A stretch of 19,745 bases of DNA from RGIG6904 sp024680835 (GTDB lineage Bacteria > Bacillota > Clostridia > Lachnospirales > Lachnospiraceae), in NCBI GenBank assembly GCA_024680835.1, contig JAILBP010000127.1, positions 1 through 19,745 of the forward strand. Reading direction: 5' to 3'. The notes beneath the pieces were generated by a model that saw only the letters and a list, made by a program, of their open reading frames with translations, was not told the origin of the DNA and did not search any database. Of the stretch, positions 6,294 to 13,375 are shown one piece after another. Each line of letters begins with the position of its first letter. Position 1 is the first letter of the stretch. The position numbers and the translations under genes are program-made.

Positions 6294-8864
6294 TCACTCC
6301 ATTCTGCCGTGGCAAGCCTTGTATTTCTTGCCTGAACCACACGGACAGGGATCGTTGGGGTATACTTTCTTTTCAACGCGCTTTTTCGGTGCGTTGGCTG
6401 CGGTCTCATCCCTGTTGGTAGCGAGAGGCTTGGCAACCTGCTCTCTCTCAACCTTCTGTTCAACTCTCACATGGAACAGGAGCTTAATAGTCTCCTCCGT
6501 GATGCTGACAGTCATGTTGTCAAACATATCAAAGCCCTGAAGCTTGTACTCTACCAGGGGATCTCTCTGTCCGTATGCCTGCAGACCGATACCCTGACGC
6601 AGCTGCTCCATGTCATCAATATGATTCATCCAGTGACGGTCGATGGTCTTTAACAGCAGCACGCGCTCAACTTCACGCATTGCCTCCGGCTCCGGGAACT
6701 CAGCTTCCTTCTGCTCATAGAGTTTTCCGGCAAGCTCCTTGATATCCTGTTTTACTGCCTTGGCATTTTTATATTCCCCAAGCTTTTCTGCAGTCATGGG
6801 TTCCAGCGGAATGACCGGTAACAACAGCGAATTAAACTCTGCCACATCCCAATCTTCACGCGGAACCTCATCCGAAAAGCAGGTATCCACGCATCTGTCC
6901 ACGAAGTCGCTCATCATCTTGAACACCGAATCCCTCATGGACTCACCGTTCAACACTTTGAGACGCTCCTCGTATATGATCTCCCTTTGGTCGTTCATGA
7001 CCTGATCGTAATCCAGAAGATTTTTTCTGATACCAAAGTTGTTGCTCTCTATCTTTTTCTGTGCGTTCTCAATGGATTTTGAGAGCATCTTGTGCTGGAT
7101 CTCTTCACCCTCCGGCACCCCCAGAGAATTGAATACATTGATAAGACGCTCAGAACCAAAGAGTCTCATCAGGTTATCTTCCAGCGAGATATAAAACTTC
7201 GACTCACCCACATCGCCCTGACGACCGGCACGACCTCTGAGCTGATTGTCGATACGGCGTGACTCGTGGCGCTCAGTGCCTATAATCTTAAGACCACCTG
7301 CTGCCAGTGCCTCCTCATCAAGCTTGATATCGGTACCACGACCTGCCATGTTGGTAGCTATGGTAACGGTGCCTGCCTCACCTGCATGCGCTACGATCTC
7401 AGCCTCTTTTTCATGGAATTTCGCATTCAGCACCTGATGCGGAATACCGCGTCTGTTCAGCATCTTGCTCACCAGCTCACTGGTGTCGATGGTGATGGTA
7501 CCAACCAGTACAGGCTGTTTTTTCTTATAAGAGGCCTCAACCTCATCCACAACTGCCTTGAACTTCTCTGCCTGAGTCTTGAATACAGCGTCCTCGTGAT
7601 CTATACGCTGTATGGGCTTGTTGGTGGGGATCACCACAACGTCCATTCCGTAAATATCCCTGAACTCCTGCTCCTCTGTAAGAGCAGTACCGGTCATGCC
7701 GGCTTTTTTCTCAAATTTATTAAAGAAGTTCTGGAATGTAATGGTAGCCAGAGTCTTTGACTCGCGTTTTACCTTCACATGTTCCTTGGCCTCGATAGCC
7801 TGATGCAATCCGTCCGAATAACGGCGTCCCGGCATGATACGTCCCGTAAACTCATCGACGATCAAAACCTCGTCATCTTTTACAACGTAATCCTTGTCTC
7901 TCTCCATAAGATTGTGAGCGCGGAGAGCCAGTATGATATTATGCTGGATCTCGACGTTCTCAGGATCTGCAAGGTTTTCAATCTTAAAGAACTGCTCAAC
8001 CTTCTTGACACCTTCTGCCGTAAGGTTTACCACCTTGTCCTTTTCATTTACTATGAAATCGCCGTCCTCCTCCAGTTCAATACCCATGATGGCATCGATC
8101 TTGGAGTACTCGCCGTCGCCCTGGCCTCTCTTCATCTGACGCGCCAGAATATCACAGGCTTCATAAAGCCTTGTGGATTTTCCCGAGCTTCCGGAAATGA
8201 TAAGGGGTGTTCTGGCCTCATCTATGAGCACCGAGTCAACCTCATCCACGATAGCGTAATGAAGTCCGCGCAATACGAGCTGTTCCTTATAGATTACCAT
8301 GTTGTCTCTCAGGTAATCGAAACCGAGCTCGTTGTTGGTAACATATGTTATGTCGCAGGCGTAAGCAGCCCGCCTCTCGTCATTTTCCATGCCGCCCAGC
8401 ACAACACCTACGGTGAGTCCCAAAAACTTATGGATCTCTCCCATCCATTCGGCATCACGCTTGGCAAGATAGTCATTGACCGTCACTATGTGCACACCCT
8501 TGCCGTCCAGAGCGTTAAGATACGCTGCTGTTGTGGAAACCAGCGTCTTACCTTCACCGGTACGCATCTCTGCGATACGTCCCTGATGTAACACGATACC
8601 GCCTATGAGCTGAACCCTGTAATGCTCCATGCCCAATACTCTCTTTGCCGCCTCTCTCACTACAGCAAAAGCCTCCGGCAGGATATCATCCAATGTCTCA
8701 CCATCTGCAAGCCTTTTCTTGAAGTAAGCCGTCTTATCCTTAAGCTCCTCATCGCTCAGTGCCTGCATCTCGGAACGCATTGCCTCGATCTTGTCCACTA
8801 TCGGGTAGATCCTCTTCAACTCCCGATCCGAATGTGTTCCGAATATCTTTTCCGTGATCTTCAT
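6294..8864 (-). CDS. secA: preprotein translocase ATPase SecA
   Basis: 856 aa, full length. AAGGAG lies before ATG 8864. The motor shows MRTGEGKT (100-107, Walker A), VTVNDYLAKRDAEWMG (128-142), DEVD (207-210, Walker B), the motif VLVGTITIDTSE and the conserved TNMAGRGTDIKL and RGRAGRQGD of the second nucleotide-binding domain. The C-terminal SEC-C zinc motif is complete (PNDPCPCGSGKKYKACHG, about 836-853). It drives ATP-dependent export through SecYEG. It is placed after map and pilZ and immediately before a secreted protein. No secA2 features are seen; this should be the essential housekeeping copy. Confidence 0.99.
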   Translation of the reverse strand: MKITEKIFGTHSDRELKRIYPIVDKIEAMRSEMQALSDEELKDKTAYFKKRLADGETLDDILPEAFAVVREAAKRVLGMEHYRVQLIGGIVLHQGRIAEMRTGEGKTLVSTTAAYLNALDGKGVHIVTVNDYLAKRDAEWMGEIHKFLGLTVGVVLGGMENDERRAAYACDITYVTNNELGFDYLRDNMVIYKEQLVLRGLHYAIVDEVDSVLIDEARTPLIISGSSGKSTRLYEACDILARQMKRGQGDGEYSKIDAIMGIELEEDGDFIVNEKDKVVNLTAEGVKKVEQFFKIENLADPENVEIQHNIILALRAHNLMERDKDYVVKDDEVLIVDEFTGRIMPGRRYSDGLHQAIEAKEHVKVKRESKTLATITFQNFFNKFEKKAGMTGTALTEEQEFRDIYGMDVVVIPTNKPIQRIDHEDAVFKTQAEKFKAVVDEVEASYKKKQPVLVGTITIDTSELVSKMLNRRGIPHQVLNAKFHEKEAEIVAHAGEAGTVTIATNMAGRGTDIKLDEEALAAGGLKIIGTERHESRRIDNQLRGRAGRQGDVGESKFYISLEDNLMRLFGSERLINVFNSLGVPEGEEIQHKMLSKSIENAQKKIESNNFGIRKNLLDYDQVMNDQREIIYEERLKVLNGESMRDSVFKMMSDFVDRCVDTCFSDEVPREDWDVAEFNSLLLPVIPLEPMTAEKLGEYKNAKAVKQDIKELAGKLYEQKEAEFPEPEAMREVERVLLLKTIDRHWMNHIDDMEQLRQGIGLQAYGQRDPLVEYKLQGFDMFDNMTVSITEETIKLLFHVRVEQKVEREQVAKPLATNRDETAANAPKKRVEKKVYPNDPCPCGSGKKYKACHGRME

Positions 8865-8892
8865 CTCTGTCTCCTTAAAACTTTTTTATATC

Positions 8893-9519
8893 TTATCCTT
8901 CAGGATTTTTCTTGTATAATCTGTTCACATATTTAAGCCAGCCTTCGGAGGGCTTCGGGATCGCCGCGCCGAAATGGTGCATGCCGTCATCCGACGGAAT
9001 ACGCCTCATTATGCCGCAGGTGGCCTGAATTACCGTATCCTCGTCTTCATTGAAGCTGATGAATATCGGAACGAAATCTGAATCCTCTATATCCTCCTCC
9101 GACATAAAAGAAAGTCCGGACAGCGAGACATTCACAATGGTGATATTAAGCCTCTTATCCCGGTCTTTAAGCCCCACGAACCCCGGCTGCGATACATTCA
9201 CTCGCCTTGCGCCGCGTCGGTTGATGCGCGTCGAACTCTTATTGCATATCAAAACATGATATTTGGAATTACCCAGGGTCTCCCTTCTGATAGTGACACC
9301 TGTCCATGCCAGAGGCTCTACACCGTTATAAACATAGAATACCGTTATCTGGACATTCTTGGACTCAAAATTGATGACCTGTCCTCTGTACCTCAGGAGC
9401 CTGAGATAAACCTTTGTACCCCTGATGCCCGCGATATAGGCATCCATCTCATGATACATGTCCATGCGTGCGACTCTGATGGTAATATTGGATTTAGGCG
9501 GTATCTCGTAAACCCTCAT
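8893..9519 (-). CDS. PilZ-domain c-di-GMP binding protein, YcgR-like
   Basis: 208 aa; GGAGAG precedes ATG 9519. The N-terminal part (about 1-95) is beta-rich, as in the YcgR/PilZN2 region. The PilZ domain spans about 97-205, with both nucleotide-binding motifs: the arginine loop NRRGARR (100-106, fits RxxxR) and NVSLSG (130-135, fits D/NxSxxG). These residues predict real c-di-GMP binding. YcgR proteins brake flagella or act on other targets; no flagellar gene is in the window. It lies 13 nt after map and 28 nt before secA, so it is co-expressed with export machinery, which is unusual. The target is unknown. Confidence 0.9.
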   Translation of the reverse strand: MRVYEIPPKSNITIRVARMDMYHEMDAYIAGIRGTKVYLRLLRYRGQVINFESKNVQITVFYVYNGVEPLAWTGVTIRRETLGNSKYHVLICNKSSTRINRRGARRVNVSQPGFVGLKDRDKRLNITIVNVSLSGLSFMSEEDIEDSDFVPIFISFNEDEDTVIQATCGIMRRIPSDDGMHHFGAAIPKPSEGWLKYVNRLYKKNPEG

Positions 9520-9532
9520 AAACTCTCTCCAT

Positions 9533-10402
9533 TCAGTAGCTCAACACCCTGGCTCCGTCGTCCGTTACCAATACCATGATCTCCCATTGTGCACTGGGAG
9601 AACCGTCCTGTGTATAGGCCGTCCACTCGTTGACTTCATCTATAAATATATCTTCGGAACCCATGTTCACCATAGGTTCGATAGTGAATATCATGCCCGG
9701 AACCAACAGCATTCCTTCCCCGGCCTTTGTGTGATAACCAACCCAGGGATCCTCATGAAACTCAAGTCCGACGCCGTGTCCGCCTATCTCTCTCACCACA
9801 GTGTATCCGTTGTCATAGCAGTGTTTTTTGACGGGAGCACACATATCCCCCAGGAAAATCCAGGGTTTTGTGGCTTCAAGCCCCTTCATGACAGCCTCTT
9901 TAGTGACATCCACCAGACGTTTTTTCTCCGGAGAAACATTCCCTATGCAGAACATTCTCGAAGAATCCGAAAAATATCCGTTCAGTATGGTAGAGCAATC
10001 CACGTTTATGATGTCTCCATCTTTAATGATAACCTTCTCATCGGGAATGCCATGGCAAACCTGATCATTTATCGAGGTACATACGCTCTTGGGATAGCCC
10101 TCGTAATTTAACGGTGCGGGAATACCGCCCATTTTCGTGGTACGCTCGTATACTATGCGGTCGATCTCCTCGGTGTTCATGCCCGCACATATCTTTTCTC
10201 CGATCTCATCCAACACAGCGATGTTGATCTTTGCACTCTCCTCAATACCCGCTATCTGGTCTTTGTTTTTGATCAGATCGTGATCCGGGACTATAGCCCC
10301 CTCGAGCCTGAAACGCTCGATCTTCTCATCAAAAGCCATGTGGCACTGTTTGTATTTTTTGCCACTCTTACACCAGCACGGATCATTTCTGCCAAGCTTC
10401 AT
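9533..10402 (-). CDS. map: type I methionine aminopeptidase with N-terminal SEC-C zinc motif
   Basis: 289 aa. Residues 5-21 (RNDPCWCKSGKKYKQCH) are a SEC-C motif of CxCx8CH type, the same module that ends SecA. The pita-bread catalytic domain follows (about 45-289) with metal ligands D135, D146, H209, E242 and E274 and substrate-site H117 (VCHGIP) and H216. It removes initiator methionine from nascent chains at the ribosome exit. SEC-C-bearing MetAPs are known in clostridia; the motif probably aids ribosome docking (inference). The site SAQWEIMVLVT has Ile where many MetAPs have His after the last Glu. The Shine-Dalgarno is weak (GGGA), 16 nt after the lipoprotein stop, suggesting coupling. 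Confidence 0.96.
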   Translation of the reverse strand: MKLGRNDPCWCKSGKKYKQCHMAFDEKIERFRLEGAIVPDHDLIKNKDQIAGIEESAKINIAVLDEIGEKICAGMNTEEIDRIVYERTTKMGGIPAPLNYEGYPKSVCTSINDQVCHGIPDEKVIIKDGDIINVDCSTILNGYFSDSSRMFCIGNVSPEKKRLVDVTKEAVMKGLEATKPWIFLGDMCAPVKKHCYDNGYTVVREIGGHGVGLEFHEDPWVGYHTKAGEGMLLVPGMIFTIEPMVNMGSEDIFIDEVNEWTAYTQDGSPSAQWEIMVLVTDDGARVLSY

Positions 10403-10418
10403 CTGTCTGTCCCGGGTC

Positions 10419-11072
10419 TCAATATATCAGCGTGATCGTACCGAAACCCAACCCTTTCCATAAATATTCGTCAATCTTTATATCATGAACCTCCAGCATA
10501 TCGAGATATGCCTGTCCGTCCTTGTCGTAATCCTCAATATCGGCATCTTCCATTGCCGCGTATATGACCTGATACTTTTGGGCGAGAGCCATTTCGATGG
10601 CACCGTTTTTCATGTCATCATATATACCCGCCATCATCTCTCTCTGCTCATCGCTCAAATCATCCCAAAAGTCTCCGAAGGTACTGAGAGCAAACTTCCT
10701 CTCCTCCTCTGAGAGTTCCACCTCATCAGCATTTGCCATATTCAAAAATATAATGTCGTGTATCGCCGAGTCCATTGCTTCATCGCGGGCGCGGACTCTG
10801 ATAAACTCTCCGTTGGTATGGATATTCCAGTATTTCATGGGATTATCCGGATCGTACATCAGCGCATCTTCCTGCACCACAGACTCCTGATAAGCAATAT
10901 ACAGGCTCATATATCTGAGGGGATAATCCTCACCGTCCACAGTCAAAACCCTCTTGTCAAGATTTTCGTAAAAATCGACTGTGTTCACTCTGGCACCGCA
11001 TCCTGTTATACACAAAACAGACAGGATACACAGCAGGATCCGGGACAATCTTATCCTGTGATAATATGTCAC
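10419..11072 (-). CDS. lipoprotein resembling the N-terminal chaperone region of SurA/PrsA
   Basis: 217 aa when read from GTG 11072; a TTG eight codons in (AGGA 5 nt upstream) is an equally possible start and leaves a complete lipoprotein signal. The lipobox is CITGC (about 21-25), so the protein should be diacylated on that cysteine and tethered outside the membrane. The segment VDGEDYPLRYMSLYIAYQE matches the start of SurA/PrsA-type foldase N-domains, followed by long acidic helices. No parvulin PPIase domain is present and the total length is short, so this would be a chaperone-only form. It lies between the P60 hydrolase and map. Function by analogy only. Confidence 0.75.
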   Translation of the reverse strand: MTYYHRIRLSRILLCILSVLCITGCGARVNTVDFYENLDKRVLTVDGEDYPLRYMSLYIAYQESVVQEDALMYDPDNPMKYWNIHTNGEFIRVRARDEAMDSAIHDIIFLNMANADEVELSEEERKFALSTFGDFWDDLSDEQREMMAGIYDDMKNGAIEMALAQKYQVIYAAMEDADIEDYDKDGQAYLDMLEVHDIKIDEYLWKGLGFGTITLIY

Positions 11073-11122
11073 ACCACCTCACCAGCCTCTCATAAGTGTT
11101 GTCGTCCAGTCATGTAGGGTTA

Positions 11123-12445
11123 CTATATTACTCTGCGAACTGTGATGATAGACTTGTAGGTTGCGGTAACCTGCGCGATACCGGTCTTAGAGCTCTGAGC
11201 TCCTATGATGGTACCTCCGCCGGCATAGAGCGCCACATGTCCGGCATAGCATATGATATCGCCGGGCTGTGCATTGGAATAGCTGACTTCCTGTCCGCAT
11301 GAGCGCATCGCAAGCGACGAATGGGGCAGTGAAATGCCGTAATGCTCATATATCTTCATGACAAATCCGGAACAGTCACATCCGTTTGTGAGGGATGTTC
11401 CGCCCCAAACATAGGGATTTCCTATAAACTGCGAGGCATATGCCACCACATCGGAGCCATTGATATTAGTGGTCTGGGCCGGGTTTTTGCCGGAGTCCAC
11501 ATATGTGGTCTCGGTAGTGGTACTGCCCGTTCCGGTAGACGGAGTGGTCGTAGAAGAAGAATCCGAACCGGATCCGGAGGTGTTAACACCGGTCTCCGCA
11601 AGAGCCGCTGCAGCAGCTGCACGCCTTGCAGCCTCCTCCGCCTCCCGTCTTGCTGCCGCCTCTGCCGCTAAACGGGCCGCCTCTCTCTCCCTGGCGATCC
11701 TGGCTTCCTCTGCAGCTATGATGGCATTCTGTTTTTTGATTGTCTCCTTGTATTGAGCAGCCAGATACTTGGCGCTGGCAAGCTGGGTATCGAAATCCTC
11801 CATCGTGCTGCGCTTCTGAGCCAAAAGAGTCTCCAGTTCCTCGGACTGGTGGCTTAAGTTCTCATCCAGCTCCACCATCTCGTCCTTTTCGCGCTCCAGC
11901 TCACCCTTGATATCGATGACTTCCTGCACGGTATCCTGGTAAGCTACAAGCTGCTCCCTGTCATAATCATAAACATCATTAAAATATGCAACACGGTTCA
12001 AAAGATCCGCTATGCTCTCCGACTCCAGTATGTACTGCAAGGTGCCGGTCTGGCTGTGCTCATACATATATTTGATGCGCAGCTTCATATCGGAGTATTG
12101 CTTTTCCTCGCGAGCCTGAGCATCCGCCAGATCGATAGTGGCCTGGTCGATCTGAGCCTGTTTTTCCACGATCTCGTCTTCCAGAATGTCGATATCCAGC
12201 AAAAGTCCCACCAGCTCTCCGTCAAGCTCATTTATCTGAGCCTGCAGGGCATCCTGCTCCGCCTCGATCTGTGTAATGGTGCTGTTGACATTCTCAAGAT
12301 CATGGCTGGCTTCATTGATCTTCTGATTTGCCTTATCTATAGTGGTAGCGGATATGGCTGCTATATTACCCAATGTCAGTGCCGATACCAGAACTCCACC
12401 GATAATCCTGTGCATAAATACGTTATCCAATGGTCTGAATCTCAT
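11123..12445 (-). CDS. secreted NlpC/P60 peptidoglycan endopeptidase with coiled-coil N-terminus
   Basis: 440 aa from ATG 12445, picked because AGGAGG lies 7 nt upstream; the ATGs at 12487 and 12466 lack such a site. Signal peptide about 1-33. Long coiled coils run from about 36 to 285 (QAQINELDGELVGLLLDIDI and an Ala/Glu/Arg-rich helix), then a Ser/Thr/Gly linker (about 290-320), then the NlpC/P60 domain (about 330-440) with C358 (NGCDCSGFVMK) and H403 (YAGHVALYAGG). This is the layout of CwlO/PcsB-like enzymes, which cut D-Glu-diaminopimelate-type stem peptide bonds and are held inactive by the coiled coil until engaged, often by FtsEX. No ftsEX is in the window. It is the first gene of the secA cluster, with its own promoter. 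Confidence 0.93.
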   Translation of the reverse strand: MRFRPLDNVFMHRIIGGVLVSALTLGNIAAISATTIDKANQKINEASHDLENVNSTITQIEAEQDALQAQINELDGELVGLLLDIDILEDEIVEKQAQIDQATIDLADAQAREEKQYSDMKLRIKYMYEHSQTGTLQYILESESIADLLNRVAYFNDVYDYDREQLVAYQDTVQEVIDIKGELEREKDEMVELDENLSHQSEELETLLAQKRSTMEDFDTQLASAKYLAAQYKETIKKQNAIIAAEEARIAREREAARLAAEAAARREAEEAARRAAAAAALAETGVNTSGSGSDSSSTTTPSTGTGSTTTETTYVDSGKNPAQTTNINGSDVVAYASQFIGNPYVWGGTSLTNGCDCSGFVMKIYEHYGISLPHSSLAMRSCGQEVSYSNAQPGDIICYAGHVALYAGGGTIIGAQSSKTGIAQVTATYKSIITVRRVI

Positions 12446-12473
12446 GAACAGTCCTCCTGAAATTTTCATCCTT

Positions 12474-12489
12474 TCGTGCATTTGCACGA
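12474..12489. promoter_or_regulatory. 7-bp inverted repeat in the P60 gene leader
   Basis: TCGTGCA and TGCACGA (12474-12480/12483-12489) are perfect complements separated by 2 bp, between the predicted promoter and the ribosome site. It could be a protein-binding dyad or a small RNA hairpin. No regulator can be named. Confidence 0.45.
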
Positions 12490-12511
12490 TAATTAATCAT
12501 AGTCGTTGAGC

Positions 12512-12541
12512 ATTATAACATATATGAGAGTATAATTGCAA
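12512..12541 (-). promoter_or_regulatory. promoter of the P60-secA cluster
   Basis: On the minus strand TTGCAA (12541-12536), 18 bp and a perfect TATAAT (12517-12512). The transcript would start near 12505, about 60 nt before the P60 ATG. It lies downstream of the veg terminator. Confidence 0.7.
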
Positions 12542-12556
12542 GCGATTTAAGAAAAC

Positions 12557-12588
12557 GAAAAGTTACTAGAAAAGTTACTATTCACAGC
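12557..12588. repeat. 12-bp tandem repeat fused to a solo MITE end
   Basis: GAAAAGTTACTA occurs twice in perfect tandem (12557-12568, 12569-12580). The second copy runs into GTTACTATTCACAGC (12574-12588), 15 of the 17 bases of the MITE terminal repeat at 5113 and 5209. No partner inverted repeat is seen close by, so this looks like a remnant or a solo end sitting between the veg terminator and the P60 promoter. Confidence 0.7.
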
Positions 12589-12589
12589 A

Positions 12590-12622
12590 TAAAAAGACCG
12601 GGCAACATACATTGCCCGGTCT
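12590..12622 (-). terminator. rho-independent terminator of veg
   Basis: Perfect 11-bp stem AGACCGGGCAA/TTGCCCGGTCT (12595-12605/12612-12622) with a 6-nt loop, followed on the minus strand by TTTTTA. It lies 20 nt after the veg stop. Confidence 0.9.
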
Positions 12623-12642
12623 GTGTCATCCTATATACTGCA

Positions 12643-12879
12643 TCAGCATAATTTCATGCGAATGTCTTTTGTAATGATATCCGAATATGTAAATGATAAA
12701 AGCTGCGGCGGATTCTCGTTCGCGCTGTCTACCAAAATGGTGAAAACACTCGGATATGCGTTCTGTATAACTCCGCTGTACACATCTACTCTGTTTCGTC
12801 CCCTGTCGAGCTGGATCATAACCTTGTTGCCGCACTGGTGATTTACCGAAGCTCTGAGCTTTCTGATATCAGATTCCAC
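12643..12879 (-). CDS. veg: Veg-family protein
   Basis: 78 aa, the usual size. The pattern LRASVNHQCGNKVMIQLDRG, then RNRVDVYSGVIQNAYPSVF, then LLSFTYSDIITKDIRM matches the B. subtilis Veg (DUF1021) family, a small beta-barrel-like fold. In B. subtilis Veg stimulates biofilm formation by antagonising SinR; no SinR system is visible here and the role in clostridia is open. It starts with GTG (12879) behind AAGGGAGG at 8 nt. It is a monocistronic unit with a strong promoter, a structured leader of about 120 nt and its own terminator, suggesting high expression. Confidence 0.92.
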   Translation of the reverse strand: MESDIRKLRASVNHQCGNKVMIQLDRGRNRVDVYSGVIQNAYPSVFTILVDSANENPPQLLSFTYSDIITKDIRMKLC

Positions 12880-13002
12880 TCTGCAATCCTCCCTTTACCT
12901 GATCTGTATTGGCACAACACATCTTCTGTCGTGCTGAATCCAAAGACTTCGGACTTCCCCTAAAGTCCTCCGCCGGCAGTTTTATCTGCCATCAAATCTA
13001 CA
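12880..13002 (-). promoter_or_regulatory. structured 5' leader of veg
   Basis: Between the predicted start site (about 13002) and GTG 12879 lie three hairpins in series: GGCAG/CTGCC (12975-12979/12986-12990), GGACTT/AAGTCC (12951-12956/12963-12968) and GCACAAC/GTCGTGC (12912-12918/12928-12934, one G-U pair). A second GACTTC (12945-12950) can compete with the middle stem. It does not match a riboswitch I recognise. It may act as a stabilising or regulatory leader. Confidence 0.5.
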
Positions 13003-13008
13003 TGGGAA

Positions 13009-13037
13009 ATTTTATCATTATGTAGTGGTATTGTCAA
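13009..13037 (-). promoter_or_regulatory. strong sigma-A promoter of veg
   Basis: Consensus TTGACA (13037-13032), exactly 17 bp, TAAAAT (13014-13009) on the minus strand. It is the best promoter match in the window. Confidence 0.85.
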
Positions 13038-13125
13038 CAAAAATCTACTAAGTATTGTGTTTTTCGGCTCAAAAAACTCCCAAAACGCCCTAAAATCAAG
13101 GCTTTTCAAATGTATACGGCAAAAT

Positions 13126-13151
13126 AAAAAACCACAAGATATTGTGGTTTT
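13126..13151. terminator. AT-rich bidirectional terminator after the small ORF
   Basis: Stem AAAACCACAA/TTGTGGTTTT (13128-13137/13142-13151) with a 4-nt loop. T runs follow on both strands, stronger on the minus strand, where it ends the plsC/small-ORF transcript 70 nt after the small ORF. The rest of the gene-free interval 13038-13221 is AT-rich and shows nothing else I can support. Confidence 0.75.
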
Positions 13152-13221
13152 AATCTTTTTTACTTTTAAGTTTGTTGTATTGTAAACTTTCTGTTAACTA
13201 AAGATTTACATTTATTTTAAT

Positions 13222-13320
13222 TTATGAACACACCCTCTTAATAACCTCAGTGTATATTATCCACTGTAAAGGCAAGCGAAACGAGATACAAAAAAGTTTG
13301 ATTAGCTTTTTCATTTTCAT
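13222..13320 (-). CDS. candidate 32-aa small protein, unknown function
   Basis: ATG 13320 lies 6-8 nt behind an AAGGGGGAAG Shine-Dalgarno and reads MKMKKLIKLFCISFRLPLQW then IIYTEVIKRVCS to TAA 13222; an in-frame ATG lies two codons in. The peptide is basic and hydrophobic, with a central stretch that could lie on or in the membrane, two cysteines and net positive charge. It falls between a hairpin directly upstream (13336-13361) and a terminator downstream, in the same direction as plsC, 55 nt after its stop. I do not recognise the family. It does not look like a typical AgrD autoinducer precursor. Confidence 0.6.
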   Translation of the reverse strand: MKMKKLIKLFCISFRLPLQWIIYTEVIKRVCS

Positions 13321-13335
13321 AACTCTTCCCCCTTC

Positions 13336-13361
13336 AAAGAAGCTGCGAATGCAGCTTCTTT
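13336..13361 (-). other. perfect 11-bp hairpin between plsC and the small ORF
   Basis: AAAGAAGCTGC/GCAGCTTCTTT (13336-13346/13351-13361) with a 4-nt loop. An outer pair AACTCTT/AAGAGTT (13321-13327/13378-13384) encloses it together with the small ORF's Shine-Dalgarno. On the plus strand it is followed by GCTTTTGTCATTTTTT, on the minus strand by the ribosome site and not by a U run. It may be an RNA processing or translational control element rather than a terminator of plsC. Confidence 0.6.
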
Positions 13362-13375
13362 GCTTTTGTCATTTT

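Noticed and set aside
7779..8591. 270-aa plus-strand ORF inside secA
   Set aside because: Antisense shadow of a highly conserved gene, with no ribosome site or recognisable protein.
11114..11140. Fourth copy of the MITE end near GTTACTAT in the P60 3' end
   Set aside because: Only 8 bases match, within coding sequence; chance similarity.
12960..13000. 10-codon leader peptide in the veg leader (starts MADKTAGG)
   Set aside because: No Shine-Dalgarno before it; it is likely a chance ORF.
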